From positions 1 through 11,674 of the forward strand of contig JAAYZY010000026.1 of NCBI GenBank assembly GCA_012514615.1: a stretch of DNA of 11,674 nucleotides. Direction: 5' to 3'. A model generated the notes under the pieces. It ran no database searches. It saw only the letters and a program-made list of their open reading frames with translations, and was not told where the DNA came from. The DNA comes from Chloroflexota bacterium. GTDB taxonomy: Bacteria; Chloroflexota; Anaerolineae; DTPP01. The position numbers were made by a program, and so were the translations under genes. Of this stretch, positions 1-6,350 are shown piece by piece (within the stretch, counting starts at the first letter, position 1; each line of letters opens with the position of its first letter).

Positions 1-34
1 CAGGGAACTCGGTGGCTGGGATGCGCGGCAGCAT
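1..34 (-). CDS. 5' end of an unidentified gene (partial)
   Basis: An ATG on the minus strand at 34-32 follows a GGAGGG ribosome binding site (39-44) with four bases between. It lies about 20 bases after the nitroreductase stop. Only the first 11 codons are inside the window (MLPRIPATEFP), so the product cannot be named. The spacing and shared direction suggest it is the third gene of the transporter/nitroreductase unit. The short N-terminus loosely recalls some M24-type peptidases, but eleven residues cannot support that call. Confidence 0.5.
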   Translation of the reverse strand, partial: MLPRIPATEFP

Positions 35-54
35 GTGTCCCTCCAGGCAGCGGT

Positions 55-627
55 CTAGGCGAGGATGACCTCGTCTAGGGAGCGTTTGGGCACGTGGTGG
101 GTGCCGTCCGGCTCTCGCCAGTACTTGATGTCGCCGTCAGGGCCCAGGGGATCGATCACCACGGTCTCTTTGGGTACGCCCAGCGCCAGCACCAGCAAGA
201 CCTCGTAGCGGTCGGCGATCTGCAGCGCCTCCTTGAGCTTGGGGCGGTTGATGGAGAGGATCATGCAGCCGCCCAGCCCCTTCTCCACAGCGCCCAGCAT
301 GATGCTCTGGGCCGCAATGCCGTGGTCCACGCCGTAGGTCTTGGTGATCTCGGTGTCGCCCAGGATGATGATGTAGGCCGCAGGGCGCTCGCCCTCTTGC
401 GGGCCGGGCCAATCCTTCAGGTAGGCTGCCCAGCCTAGGTGGGGGAAGATGCGGTCGTTGGTTTCTGCATCGCACGACAGGAAGTACTTGAGCGGTTGGC
501 GGTTGGCCCCTGTCGCCGACAGCCGGGCCAGGTCTACCAGTTCTCGCAGCGTCTGGCGAGAGACCGGCCGGTCTTCATGGAAGCGTCGGAAGCTTCGGTT
601 GCGCCTTACCAGGTCTGCCAAGGTCAT
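55..627 (-). CDS. FMN-dependent nitroreductase family protein
   Basis: A 190-residue protein of the nitroreductase fold. Members are usually FMN-containing homodimers that use NAD(P)H to reduce nitro compounds, quinones or similar acceptors in the cytoplasm. The N-terminal RRNRSFRRF segment (residues 8-16) matches the family's Arg-Ser-x-Arg FMN-phosphate-binding start. ATGANRQPLKYF (about 38-49) corresponds to the usual 'APSxxNxQPW' stretch. GIAAQSIMLGAVEKGLGGCMI (about 103-123) is the typical second FMN-contacting helix and strand, and GVPKE (about 150-154) is the usual C-terminal turn. The ATG at 627 is fixed by AGGAGGTG at 636-643, eight bases upstream. The gene starts 23 bases after the MFS transporter stop, so the two are probably co-transcribed. 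The physiological substrate cannot be read from sequence. The frame stays open upstream across the transporter, but only as a shadow. Confidence 0.88.
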   Translation of the reverse strand: MTLADLVRRNRSFRRFHEDRPVSRQTLRELVDLARLSATGANRQPLKYFLSCDAETNDRIFPHLGWAAYLKDWPGPQEGERPAAYIIILGDTEITKTYGVDHGIAAQSIMLGAVEKGLGGCMILSINRPKLKEALQIADRYEVLLVLALGVPKETVVIDPLGPDGDIKYWREPDGTHHVPKRSLDEVILA

Positions 628-650
628 GGTTGGTTCACCTCCTGAGTCTG

Positions 651-1892
651 TCAGGCGGCCGGCGGGACGCCGGGCGTCTGGGCGGGCTGGTGAGCGGGAA
701 GCTGGCGGATGGTGACGGCCAGCAAGCCCACCATCAACAGTGAAAGGATGGCTCCTGCGTAGAACGGCCAACTGGCGCCCCATAGGGCGAAGACCACGCC
801 CATCACCAGGGGGCCCAGGGTCTGGCCCAGGCGCAGCACCGTTCCGTTGATGGACATGAAGGCGGCGCGGTGCTCGATGGGGGCCAGGCTCGCCAGCAGG
901 GTCTGGACGCTGGGCATGTTGATCCCTTGCCCTACGCCGAAGACCAGGATCGGCAGCGGCAGCAGCCAGATGGTGGGCATGAGGGGGATCAGCGGCAGGG
1001 CGATGGCGTAGAGGACAAACGCTGCCCGGATCAACGTGCGTTCGGAAAACCGCTTGGTCAAGCGGCCCATCTGCGAGGCGGTGATGGCCGTGGTGAGGGA
1101 CATGGTGGACATCATGGCCCCAATGAGCAGGGGCGAAGCGCCGAAGCGGTTCCGCAGGAGGAAGGGGAAGTAGGAAAGGTAGGCGCCGTACAGCAAGATG
1201 AAGGTGGCCACGCCTACTACGAACAGACCCACGACCTCCCGCCGTCGGATGCTGGCCCAGGCGGTGCGGAGATAGAGGCCCAGGTCTTCGTGGTTGCGGG
1301 GTTCCGGGTTGTGCAGGCGGAAGACCACCAGCAGGCCCACCGGCACGGCCAGCAGCGGCAGGAAGAACGGCGCGTACCAGGCCAAGGTGGCCAGGGCCCC
1401 GCCGATGGCCGGGTAGCTGGCTGTGCCCACGTTCAGGACGCTGGCGTTGTAGCCCATGGCCGCGGCCCGCCGCCGGCCGCTGTAGAGGTCCCCGATGATG
1501 GTCACGTTCAGGGCGCCCAAGGCAGCCGCGCCGATCCCCTGCCCGAAGCGCAATGCCAGCAGCAGAGGGAAATCTCGGCAGAAGGCGCAGGCCGTGCCGG
1601 CCAGGGCGAAGAGGAACAGCGACGGCGCCAGGACCGGCTTGCGGCCCCAGCGGTCGGCCAAGACGCCCAGCAGGGGCGTCAGGAATACGCCAGGAAGGGT
1701 GAAAGCGGTGATGAGAAGGGCCACCTGCTGCGCACTGACCCCCAGCACCTGGGCGATGCCCGGCAAGGCAGGGGTGATGCTGGAGACGCTCATCACAGCG
1801 ACGAGGGTGACGCAAAACAGGATTTGCAGGTTGGTGTCGCGGTAGACAGCAGGGGGGGCCCCGTGGTCCGGGTCGGCCTCAGCAGATTTCAA
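651..1892 (-). CDS. MFS transporter, drug-efflux (DHA1-like) type, TTG start
   Basis: A hydrophobic protein of about 413 residues with the length and pattern of a 12-helix major facilitator. GVLADRWGRKPVL (residues 76-88) is a textbook MFS motif A in the loop between helices 2 and 3. LRFGQGIGAAA fits motif B in helix 4, and GTASYPAIGG resembles the antiporter motif C of helix 5. These point to a proton-coupled exporter of the DHA1 class in the cytoplasmic membrane; the substrate is unknown. I place the start at a TTG (1892-1890) because AAGGGAGG lies eight bases upstream. The in-frame ATG 12 codons earlier (1928) has no ribosome binding site and abuts the -10 box at 1929-1934, so it would need a leaderless transcript. 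The final ~12 residues are Pro/Ala-rich. It is followed after 23 bases by the nitroreductase. Confidence 0.88.
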   Translation of the reverse strand: MKSAEADPDHGAPPAVYRDTNLQILFCVTLVAVMSVSSITPALPGIAQVLGVSAQQVALLITAFTLPGVFLTPLLGVLADRWGRKPVLAPSLFLFALAGTACAFCRDFPLLLALRFGQGIGAAALGALNVTIIGDLYSGRRRAAAMGYNASVLNVGTASYPAIGGALATLAWYAPFFLPLLAVPVGLLVVFRLHNPEPRNHEDLGLYLRTAWASIRRREVVGLFVVGVATFILLYGAYLSYFPFLLRNRFGASPLLIGAMMSTMSLTTAITASQMGRLTKRFSERTLIRAAFVLYAIALPLIPLMPTIWLLPLPILVFGVGQGINMPSVQTLLASLAPIEHRAAFMSINGTVLRLGQTLGPLVMGVVFALWGASWPFYAGAILSLLMVGLLAVTIRQLPAHQPAQTPGVPPAA

Positions 1893-1928
1893 TCGGGCGA
1901 ACCTCCCTTGGCAGGGTTGGTGCCCCAT

Positions 1929-1957
1929 AGTATAGCAGAAGTTCGCCCAATAGGGAA
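1929..1957 (-). promoter_or_regulatory. Probable promoter of the MFS/nitroreductase unit
   Basis: On the minus strand TATACT (1934-1929) matches the -10 consensus at five of six bases. A weak -35 candidate, TTCCCT (1957-1952), lies 17 bases upstream with three of six matches. Transcription would start near 1922, giving a leader of about 30 bases that carries the GGGAGG site of the TTG-initiated transporter. It sits between the serpin stop and the transporter, implying a separate unit. Experimental start mapping would decide. Confidence 0.45.
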
Positions 1958-2014
1958 GAACAGCGCCGACCCCGCCCCCACAGCAAGCTGCAGGGACGGG
2001 GATGCGTTGCTCCC

Positions 2015-2032
2015 GAGGCCGGCGCGGGCCTC
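2015..2032 (-). other. GC-rich stem-loop at the serpin stop codon
   Basis: GAGGCC (2015-2020) and GGCCTC (2027-2032) are perfect complements around a six-base loop. On the minus strand the stem begins at the last base of the serpin TAG. No T-run follows, so it is not a classical intrinsic terminator. It could slow or protect the 3' end of the serpin transcript, or be a chance pairing in GC-rich DNA. Confidence 0.25.
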
Positions 2033-3327
2033 TACAGGGTGGGGTCCAAGACGCGGCCCAGGAACAGGATCGACCCGGTGCCTCGATCGCGAATGAGGAA
2101 CACGAAAGGCCGGTCGGCGGTGAAGGTCACCGGCTCCAGCGGCATGGCCTTCTGCACCAGAATCACGGCAGTGGCTGCTGCCGCCACCGTGCCGGCCTCG
2201 TCCACCGTCACAGCAGCCTTGTGGATCACCTCTTTGATGTACAACCTGTCGGTGCCGTCCATGCCCGAGAAGTCGGCCGCATCCACATTGAAGGCGTCGG
2301 TCATGCCCAGGCGCTGCAGGGCGGCGGACAGGTTGAACTGCGAGTCGAAGTCCCACTTGGGGAGCGTCAGCTCCACGTCTCGCTCATCCAAGGCCTGGGC
2401 AATTTCCTGCCACTGGGCCCAGTCCAGGCTTTCCTCAAACGGCTGGAACTGACCGGGAGCGGGCAGCACCACCACCATGGAGAGCTCCCCGCCCACGTAG
2501 GGCAGCTCCACGGCTTGGAAGGTGGGCCCTTCGGCGTACGGCAGGCGCTTGCTCTGGCGCATCATGCGCGCCTGCACGGTGGAGCCATCCAGGTGGGTGA
2601 AGGGCCCGTCTTGGGTGGCCTCGGCCAGGAAGGGGTACTGCCAGGCGGCGTCGAAGTAGATGGCGTTGGTCAGCACCAGCCGGGTCAGGGGATCGATGGT
2701 TCCGGAGGGCAGCAGGTCCGAGATCTTGCCCTGTGTCTGCTCGCCGACCCAGCGGTTGATGGTCTCCCGAGCGCCTGCTGGGTCGGCAGAGAAGTCCAGC
2801 AACCGCATCCCCGCGCCATAGTGCTCGGCCAGGAGGTCCAGGTATTCTGGCCTGAACTCGTAGTCAGCCTGGCCCCACAGGGCGTTGACGATGTGCAGCA
2901 TGAACCGAGGGCCGTCGGCGACTGCGTCCTTCCACCGGTTGCGGTTGGTCAGGGTCTGGTCCAGGGAGTTCCAGGCGGGGTGCAGCCGCTCTGGCGCAAG
3001 GATGAGGCGCAACGCATCGGCCATCTGCTGGGCCGTCTGACCGCGAGCGCCGGCGTAGGTCATGGCCAGAGCCTGGGAGATGCTGTAGGGAGAGGCGAAC
3101 AGGTTGCCCTTGCGTTCCCGCAGGGCCCCGTAGAGGGCAAAGGCGAAGGAGCCGTTGGTTTCGGCCAGGGTCTGGATCTCAGCCGGCGGCAGCTCAGGGG
3201 CAGCCTGGCGCGGGTTGGCCGATTGGGCCACCTCGGCGGCATGGGCCGGGCCGTTGGGGAGCGCGCTGCACCCACAGAGGGCTAACACGGCCAAGAGCAA
3301 CAGGATGGAGAGCCAAGGGGAATGCAC
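2032..3327 (-). CDS. Serpin-family protease inhibitor, predicted lipoprotein
   Basis: A 431-residue serpin, a suicide inhibitor that traps serine (sometimes cysteine) proteases through a cleaved reactive-centre loop. Residues 1-20 form a lipoprotein signal with an LCGC lipobox, giving acylated Cys20 and an exported, membrane-tethered product. A flexible stretch runs to about 50, then a serpin core of about 380 residues, the usual length. Seen motifs include NLFASPYSIS (75-84), VLTNAIYFDAAW (218-229), the hinge EAGTVAAAAT (377-386) and FTADRPFVFLIRD (402-414). The small-residue hinge (P15 Gly, P14 Thr, Ala P12-P9) is that of inhibitory serpins. Counting 17 residues from Glu377 puts P1 at Lys393 and P1' at Ala394, suggesting a trypsin-like target. 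The start is GTG (3327) with AGGAGGTG at 3333-3340, five bases upstream. It follows the acetyltransferase by 31 bases. The fold call is strong; the P1 assignment is inference. Confidence 0.93.
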   Translation of the reverse strand: MHSPWLSILLLLAVLALCGCSALPNGPAHAAEVAQSANPRQAAPELPPAEIQTLAETNGSFAFALYGALRERKGNLFASPYSISQALAMTYAGARGQTAQQMADALRLILAPERLHPAWNSLDQTLTNRNRWKDAVADGPRFMLHIVNALWGQADYEFRPEYLDLLAEHYGAGMRLLDFSADPAGARETINRWVGEQTQGKISDLLPSGTIDPLTRLVLTNAIYFDAAWQYPFLAEATQDGPFTHLDGSTVQARMMRQSKRLPYAEGPTFQAVELPYVGGELSMVVVLPAPGQFQPFEESLDWAQWQEIAQALDERDVELTLPKWDFDSQFNLSAALQRLGMTDAFNVDAADFSGMDGTDRLYIKEVIHKAAVTVDEAGTVAAAATAVILVQKAMPLEPVTFTADRPFVFLIRDRGTGSILFLGRVLDPTL

Positions 3328-3358
3328 AGCGGCACCTCCTGATGTTGGTCGTACTGCT

Positions 3359-4168
3359 CTAGGAGACGTTGCCAGCGGGCGCAGGGTTCCCCGAGCGACG
3401 CGCCGGCCAGGTGTAGGCCTGGGCGTTGGTGAGCCACTGGAAGCCGTGCCGCTGCAAGATGGGCCGGCTCATGGGCGATGCGTCTACAGTGAGGAAGCGG
3501 CAGCCGCGGCGCAGCGCTTCTTGCGCTCGCACAGCCAGCAGCGCGGTGTAGAGGCCGCGCCGCCGGAACGCCGACAGGGTGGAGCCGCCCCACAGGCTGG
3601 CGAACTGGCTGCCCGGGTGGAAGCAGATGCGGGCAGTGCTGCATGGCTGCCCGTCGGCGTAGGCCACGTAGAGACTCACCGCCTCTGGGCTGCCTTCGAT
3701 CTGCTGGGTTAGCTCGTCGCCCAGCCAGGTGAAGTCCTCGCCCCAGACAGCAGCTTTCACGGCCAGGATGTCGGCGATCCCGGCGCGGTCAGTGACCCGA
3801 CGCACATCGGCCGCCGGTGGAGCCAGCAGCGCCGGGGGAGCCTCTTGCAGGTTTAGCACCAAGACGGCCTCAGGCTCTTCGGCGAGGAAGCCGCGAGCTG
3901 CGAGTCGCTCACGGAGGTCTGCCGGGGTGTCGTGGTCGTAGACCTTCCACTCGAACCCCTGGCCCAGGCTCTGGAAGTAGGCCACCTGCTCGCTGATGAC
4001 GGCGTCCACCTCCTCTGGCCGCAGGCGGGAGTAGGCCACGAAGCCGTCGCGCCCGGCCAGGTGGACGTGGCGCACCAGGTGCGGCCGGGCCTCACGGCGG
4101 ATGTCTGGGTACTGCACCTTGACGCGCTGTTCGCGGTCGAAGAGGGCCAACATAGCAGCGTGGTCCAT
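3359..4168 (-). CDS. GNAT family N-acetyltransferase
   Basis: A 269-residue protein whose C-terminal half is a GNAT acetyltransferase domain (acetyl-CoA dependent). The segment around 195-245 shows the acetyl-CoA-binding motif A: a strand (LWGGST), then FRRRGLYTALL (201-211) in the R/Q-x-x-G-x-G/A position, with Tyr replacing the last small residue as in many family members. It is followed by a strand (CRFLTVDAS) and ILQRHGFQW (237-245), the usual C-terminal helix and 'GF' turn. The N-terminal ~115 residues are less conserved; the segment around 60-105, ending in an 'ARGF' turn, may be a degenerate second GNAT half. The acceptor is unknown. The ATG at 4168 follows GAGGAGGGG, which overlaps the TGA of the J-domain gene. 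The intergenic gap is 17 bases, so co-translation in one operon is likely. Confidence 0.82.
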   Translation of the reverse strand: MDHAAMLALFDREQRVKVQYPDIRREARPHLVRHVHLAGRDGFVAYSRLRPEEVDAVISEQVAYFQSLGQGFEWKVYDHDTPADLRERLAARGFLAEEPEAVLVLNLQEAPPALLAPPAADVRRVTDRAGIADILAVKAAVWGEDFTWLGDELTQQIEGSPEAVSLYVAYADGQPCSTARICFHPGSQFASLWGGSTLSAFRRRGLYTALLAVRAQEALRRGCRFLTVDASPMSRPILQRHGFQWLTNAQAYTWPARRSGNPAPAGNVS

Positions 4169-4185
4169 GCGGCGTCAGCCCCTCC

Positions 4186-4596
4186 TCAGCGGCGCTGCCA
4201 GATGATCAGGTAGGCCAAGAGGGCGATGAGCGCCGTCATCACCAGGGCGCCGCGGGGGCCCACCCGAGGCGCCAGCAAGAAGAAGATGAACACCGCCGCG
4301 GGGAAGGCATACTGGCGGGCCAGGCGGCGCCAGTCCAGACCGCTGGGCATGATGGGGGGCCGCGGCGCGCTGCCGCCCCCTTGGGCCCGCCAGCGGTCGT
4401 ACGCGGCGCGCTTCTGCGGATCGGATAGCAGGTCGTAGGCGGCATTGATCTCCTGCATGCGCCGCAGGGCCTCCGGCGACCCGTTCACGTCCGGGTGGTA
4501 CTTGGCGGCCAAGCGGCGGTAGGCGGCCTGGATGATCTCCGGCTCGGCCTGGGGCGACACCTGCAGGATGGCGTAGGGGTCAGACTGCTCTGGCAT
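4186..4596 (-). CDS. Membrane-anchored J-domain (DnaJ-like) protein
   Basis: A 136-residue protein with an N-terminal J domain (about 6-70). It contains DPYAILQVSPQAEPEIIQAAYRR-type helices I and II, the invariant HPD tripeptide at 34-36, and a helix III/IV with INAAYDLLSDP. J domains stimulate the ATPase of DnaK/Hsp70. A short Gly/Pro-rich spacer is followed by two hydrophobic segments (about 95-110 and 115-133) that would anchor it in the membrane with the J domain in the cytoplasm. There is no zinc-finger or substrate-binding domain, so this is a type III J protein, probably recruiting DnaK to the membrane rather than the main DnaJ. The ATG at 4596 is preceded by AGAGGA at a rather long spacing. 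It is the first gene of the unit leading to the acetyltransferase and the serpin. Confidence 0.9.
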   Translation of the reverse strand: MPEQSDPYAILQVSPQAEPEIIQAAYRRLAAKYHPDVNGSPEALRRMQEINAAYDLLSDPQKRAAYDRWRAQGGGSAPRPPIMPSGLDWRRLARQYAFPAAVFIFFLLAPRVGPRGALVMTALIALLAYLIIWQRR

Positions 4597-4640
4597 GGCG
4601 TTGTGACGTCCTCTGGCGTGTGGCAGCTTGGGGCGCGTGC

Positions 4641-4669
4641 TTCCACCGACGCCCTCTTTGCGGTATTAT
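4641..4669 (+). promoter_or_regulatory. Possible promoter of the I9-like/S8 protease unit
   Basis: On the plus strand TATTAT (4664-4669) is a five-of-six -10 box. TTCCAC (4641-4646), 17 bases upstream, is only a poor -35. The box overlaps the minus-strand TATAAT of the J-domain operon. Transcription would begin near 4676, leaving a leader of about 160 bases before the ATG at 4834. That leader contains an 8-bp inverted repeat, GCGCCGCC/GGCGGCGC (4746-4753 and 4771-4778). Confidence 0.35.
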
Positions 4670-4670
4670 A
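4665..4670 (-). promoter_or_regulatory. -10 box of the J-domain/GNAT/serpin operon
   Basis: The minus strand reads a perfect TATAAT here, about 70 bases upstream of the J-domain start, in otherwise GC-rich DNA. No convincing -35 lies 16-18 bases upstream, so an activator or an alternative sigma factor may be needed. The same bases form a -10-like box on the other strand. Confidence 0.5.
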
Positions 4671-4833
4671 CACCATGTGGGGCAAAACGGCGGCCCGCGA
4701 GCTGCGGCGCAGCGGGGTGGCACAACTCTTGCTCCGATGGGGGGTGCGCCGCCGGCTCGTTGCGCGGCTGGGCGGCGCCTGGGCCTGCCTCGCTGCGCCG
4801 TGGGCAGACACGCTTGTGGCTGGAGGGAGAAGG

Positions 4834-5115
4834 ATGCCGGACAATCTGCCGATCATGGACCGACTTCGCCAACGCCCTCGGGCGCGGGTGCGGCTGATCG
4901 TCCGCACCACGGATGACCCGCGCGCCCACGTGGAAGAGATCGAGGGGCTGGGCCTGCGGGTGCATCACGTGCTGCGCATCGCCAAGGCCGTGGCCGTGGA
5001 AGGGACGGGGGCCCGGGCGCTCCGCCTGGCAGAGCGCGCTTGGGTCAAGGGGATCGAAGAGGACCAAGAGGTGCGCACCCAACGGGGCGCGGGGAAGGGG
5101 GCCGCCCACCGATGA
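4834..5115 (+). CDS. Small I9/propeptide-like protein, putative partner of the S8 protease
   Basis: A 93-residue basic protein with no signal peptide. VRLIVRTTDDP (19-29), a helix-like stretch (30-39), LRVHHVLRIAKAVAVEG (41-57), then an acidic end (ERAWVKGIEEDQEV, 67-80) follow the beta-alpha-beta-beta-alpha-beta plan of subtilisin propeptides (inhibitor I9 fold). It also resembles the N-terminus of the next protein: VRLIVRTT pairs with IRVIVRYR, and VKGIEEDQ with VEQVWLDE. The ATG at 4834 follows GGAGG by seven bases. The stop overlaps the protease start (ATGA), so translation is probably coupled. By analogy with I9 proteins it may inhibit or help fold the protease in the cytoplasm. An in-frame ATG at 4675 would add 53 residues but lacks a ribosome binding site, unless the transcript is leaderless. 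The fold call is from pattern only. Confidence 0.7.
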   Translation: MPDNLPIMDRLRQRPRARVRLIVRTTDDPRAHVEEIEGLGLRVHHVLRIAKAVAVEGTGARALRLAERAWVKGIEEDQEVRTQRGAGKGAAHR

Positions 5116-6350
5116 ACGTATCCAAGATGGCGCAGCCGTTGCAGATGGCCATGAAGGGTTTGGGCGAAGAATCACCCATCCGCGTCATCGTGCGCTACCG
5201 TGAGGCGTCGCCGCCGCCTGACCGCCTGGTGGGGAAGGCGGTGGATGTCCATGCCTACCGCCTGGTACCCTGCACCTCCCTGCAGACCACCGTGGAGGGG
5301 GTCCAGGCCCTCTCCGGCGACCCGACGGTTGAGCAGGTCTGGTTGGACGAATGGCTGCACACCTGCCTGGACGTCTCGGCGCCGCTGATCAGAGCTCCCC
5401 AGGTGTGGGATGCTGGCCGGCGGGGCGCGGGGATCCGTGTGGGTGTGGTGGATACCGGCATCGACGCCGACCATCCCGACTTCGCCGGCCGGGTGCTGGC
5501 TGCCCGGTCGTTCGTCGGCGGCGAGCCGCGGGATGACAACGGGCACGGTACCCACGTGGCCGGCATCATCGGCGGCAGCGGCCAGGCCAGCGGGGGCCGC
5601 TACCGCGGCGTGGCTCCAGAGGTCTTCCTCTATGTGGCCAAGGTGCTGCGGGCCGACGGCTCAGGCCTGATGAGTAGCGTCATGGCCGGCGTGGAGTGGG
5701 TGGTGGATCAGGGAGCCCAGGTGGTCAACCTCTCCCTGGGGGGGATTGGCCCCTGCAACGGCACCGATGCACTGTCGCTGTTGTGCGATGCGGTGGTGGA
5801 GCTGGGCGTGGTGGTTTGCGTAGCCGCCGGGAACACGGGCCCGGGCCCGGCCACGGTGGGGCCGCCGGGGTGCGCCCGCCAGGTGATCACCGTGGGGGCC
5901 AGCGATGACCACGACCGGATCGCTGACTTTTCGTCTCGCGGGCCTACCCTAGATGGGCGGGTGAAGCCTGATCTGGTCTTCCCTGGGGCAGGGATCGTGG
6001 CCTGCCGCGCCCAGGGCTCGAACCTGGGCAAAGCGGTGGATGCCCGCTACACCAGCGCCTCGGGCACCAGCATGGCCACGCCCCATGCCAGCGGCGCGGC
6101 GGCCCTCCTGCTGGAGACATCGCCGGGACTCACCCCGGGGCAGGTGAAAGCGTTGCTGCAGCGCACCGCGGTGAGCCTGGGGCTGGACCCCAACGCCCAG
6201 GGCAGCGGACGAGGCGACGTCTTGGCTGCCCACGCCAGCATCGCTGGCCCGGGACCGGTGCCCACCCCGCCGCCCACGCCGCCGGCAGAGCCTGGCGGCT
6301 GCCTGACGGCGCTGTTGCGGGCGCTGCGGCTAGGGGGTGGCCAGGCCTAG
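5112..6350 (+). CDS. S8 family subtilisin-like serine protease
   Basis: A 412-residue subtilase that hydrolyses peptide bonds. The Asp-His-Ser triad is complete: Asp114 in VVDTG, His145 in NGHGTHVAG, Ser320 in SGTSMATPH. The oxyanion Asn241 is in AAGNTG. Residues about 22-82 (IRVIVRYR to VEQVWLDE) look like an I9-type prodomain. A proline-rich linker (380-394) precedes a short tail starting with GGC (395-397). No signal peptide is visible, so it is predicted intracellular or exported by another route. It has eight Cys residues (54, 85, 215, 225, 236, 254, 298, 397), many for a cytoplasmic subtilisin. The ATG at 5112 overlaps the upstream stop and has a GGAAGGGGG site about ten bases before. 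A longer frame to 5040 is merely overlap with the upstream gene. The stop shares bases with the convergent cupin stop. Confidence 0.93.
   Translation: MNVSKMAQPLQMAMKGLGEESPIRVIVRYREASPPPDRLVGKAVDVHAYRLVPCTSLQTTVEGVQALSGDPTVEQVWLDEWLHTCLDVSAPLIRAPQVWDAGRRGAGIRVGVVDTGIDADHPDFAGRVLAARSFVGGEPRDDNGHGTHVAGIIGGSGQASGGRYRGVAPEVFLYVAKVLRADGSGLMSSVMAGVEWVVDQGAQVVNLSLGGIGPCNGTDALSLLCDAVVELGVVVCVAAGNTGPGPATVGPPGCARQVITVGASDDHDRIADFSSRGPTLDGRVKPDLVFPGAGIVACRAQGSNLGKAVDARYTSASGTSMATPHASGAAALLLETSPGLTPGQVKALLQRTAVSLGLDPNAQGSGRGDVLAAHASIAGPGPVPTPPPTPPAEPGGCLTALLRALRLGGGQA

Noticed and set aside
55..1815. One long minus-strand frame that could be read as a fusion ending in nitroreductase
   Set aside because: Only the last 190 codons look like a protein. 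The upstream part is low-complexity, out-of-frame reading of the MFS gene, and AGGAGGTG marks an internal start at 627.
870..2096. Long plus-strand open frame of 408 codons
   Set aside because: It is antisense to the MFS gene, has Gln/Gly/Arg-rich composition with no motif, and is a GC-driven shadow.
2002..3285. Long plus-strand open frame of 427 codons
   Set aside because: It lies entirely opposite the serpin, whose motifs are clear; its translation is low-complexity.
4746..4778. 8-bp inverted repeat in the leader of the I9-like gene as a possible riboswitch
   Set aside because: A 17-base loop and all-GC arms are expected by chance in such DNA, and no known riboswitch core was recognised.
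5040..5111. Upstream extension of the S8 protease (24 codons)
   Set aside because: It overlaps the end of the I9-like gene in another frame and is Gly/Arg-rich; the ATGA overlap at 5112 is the natural start.
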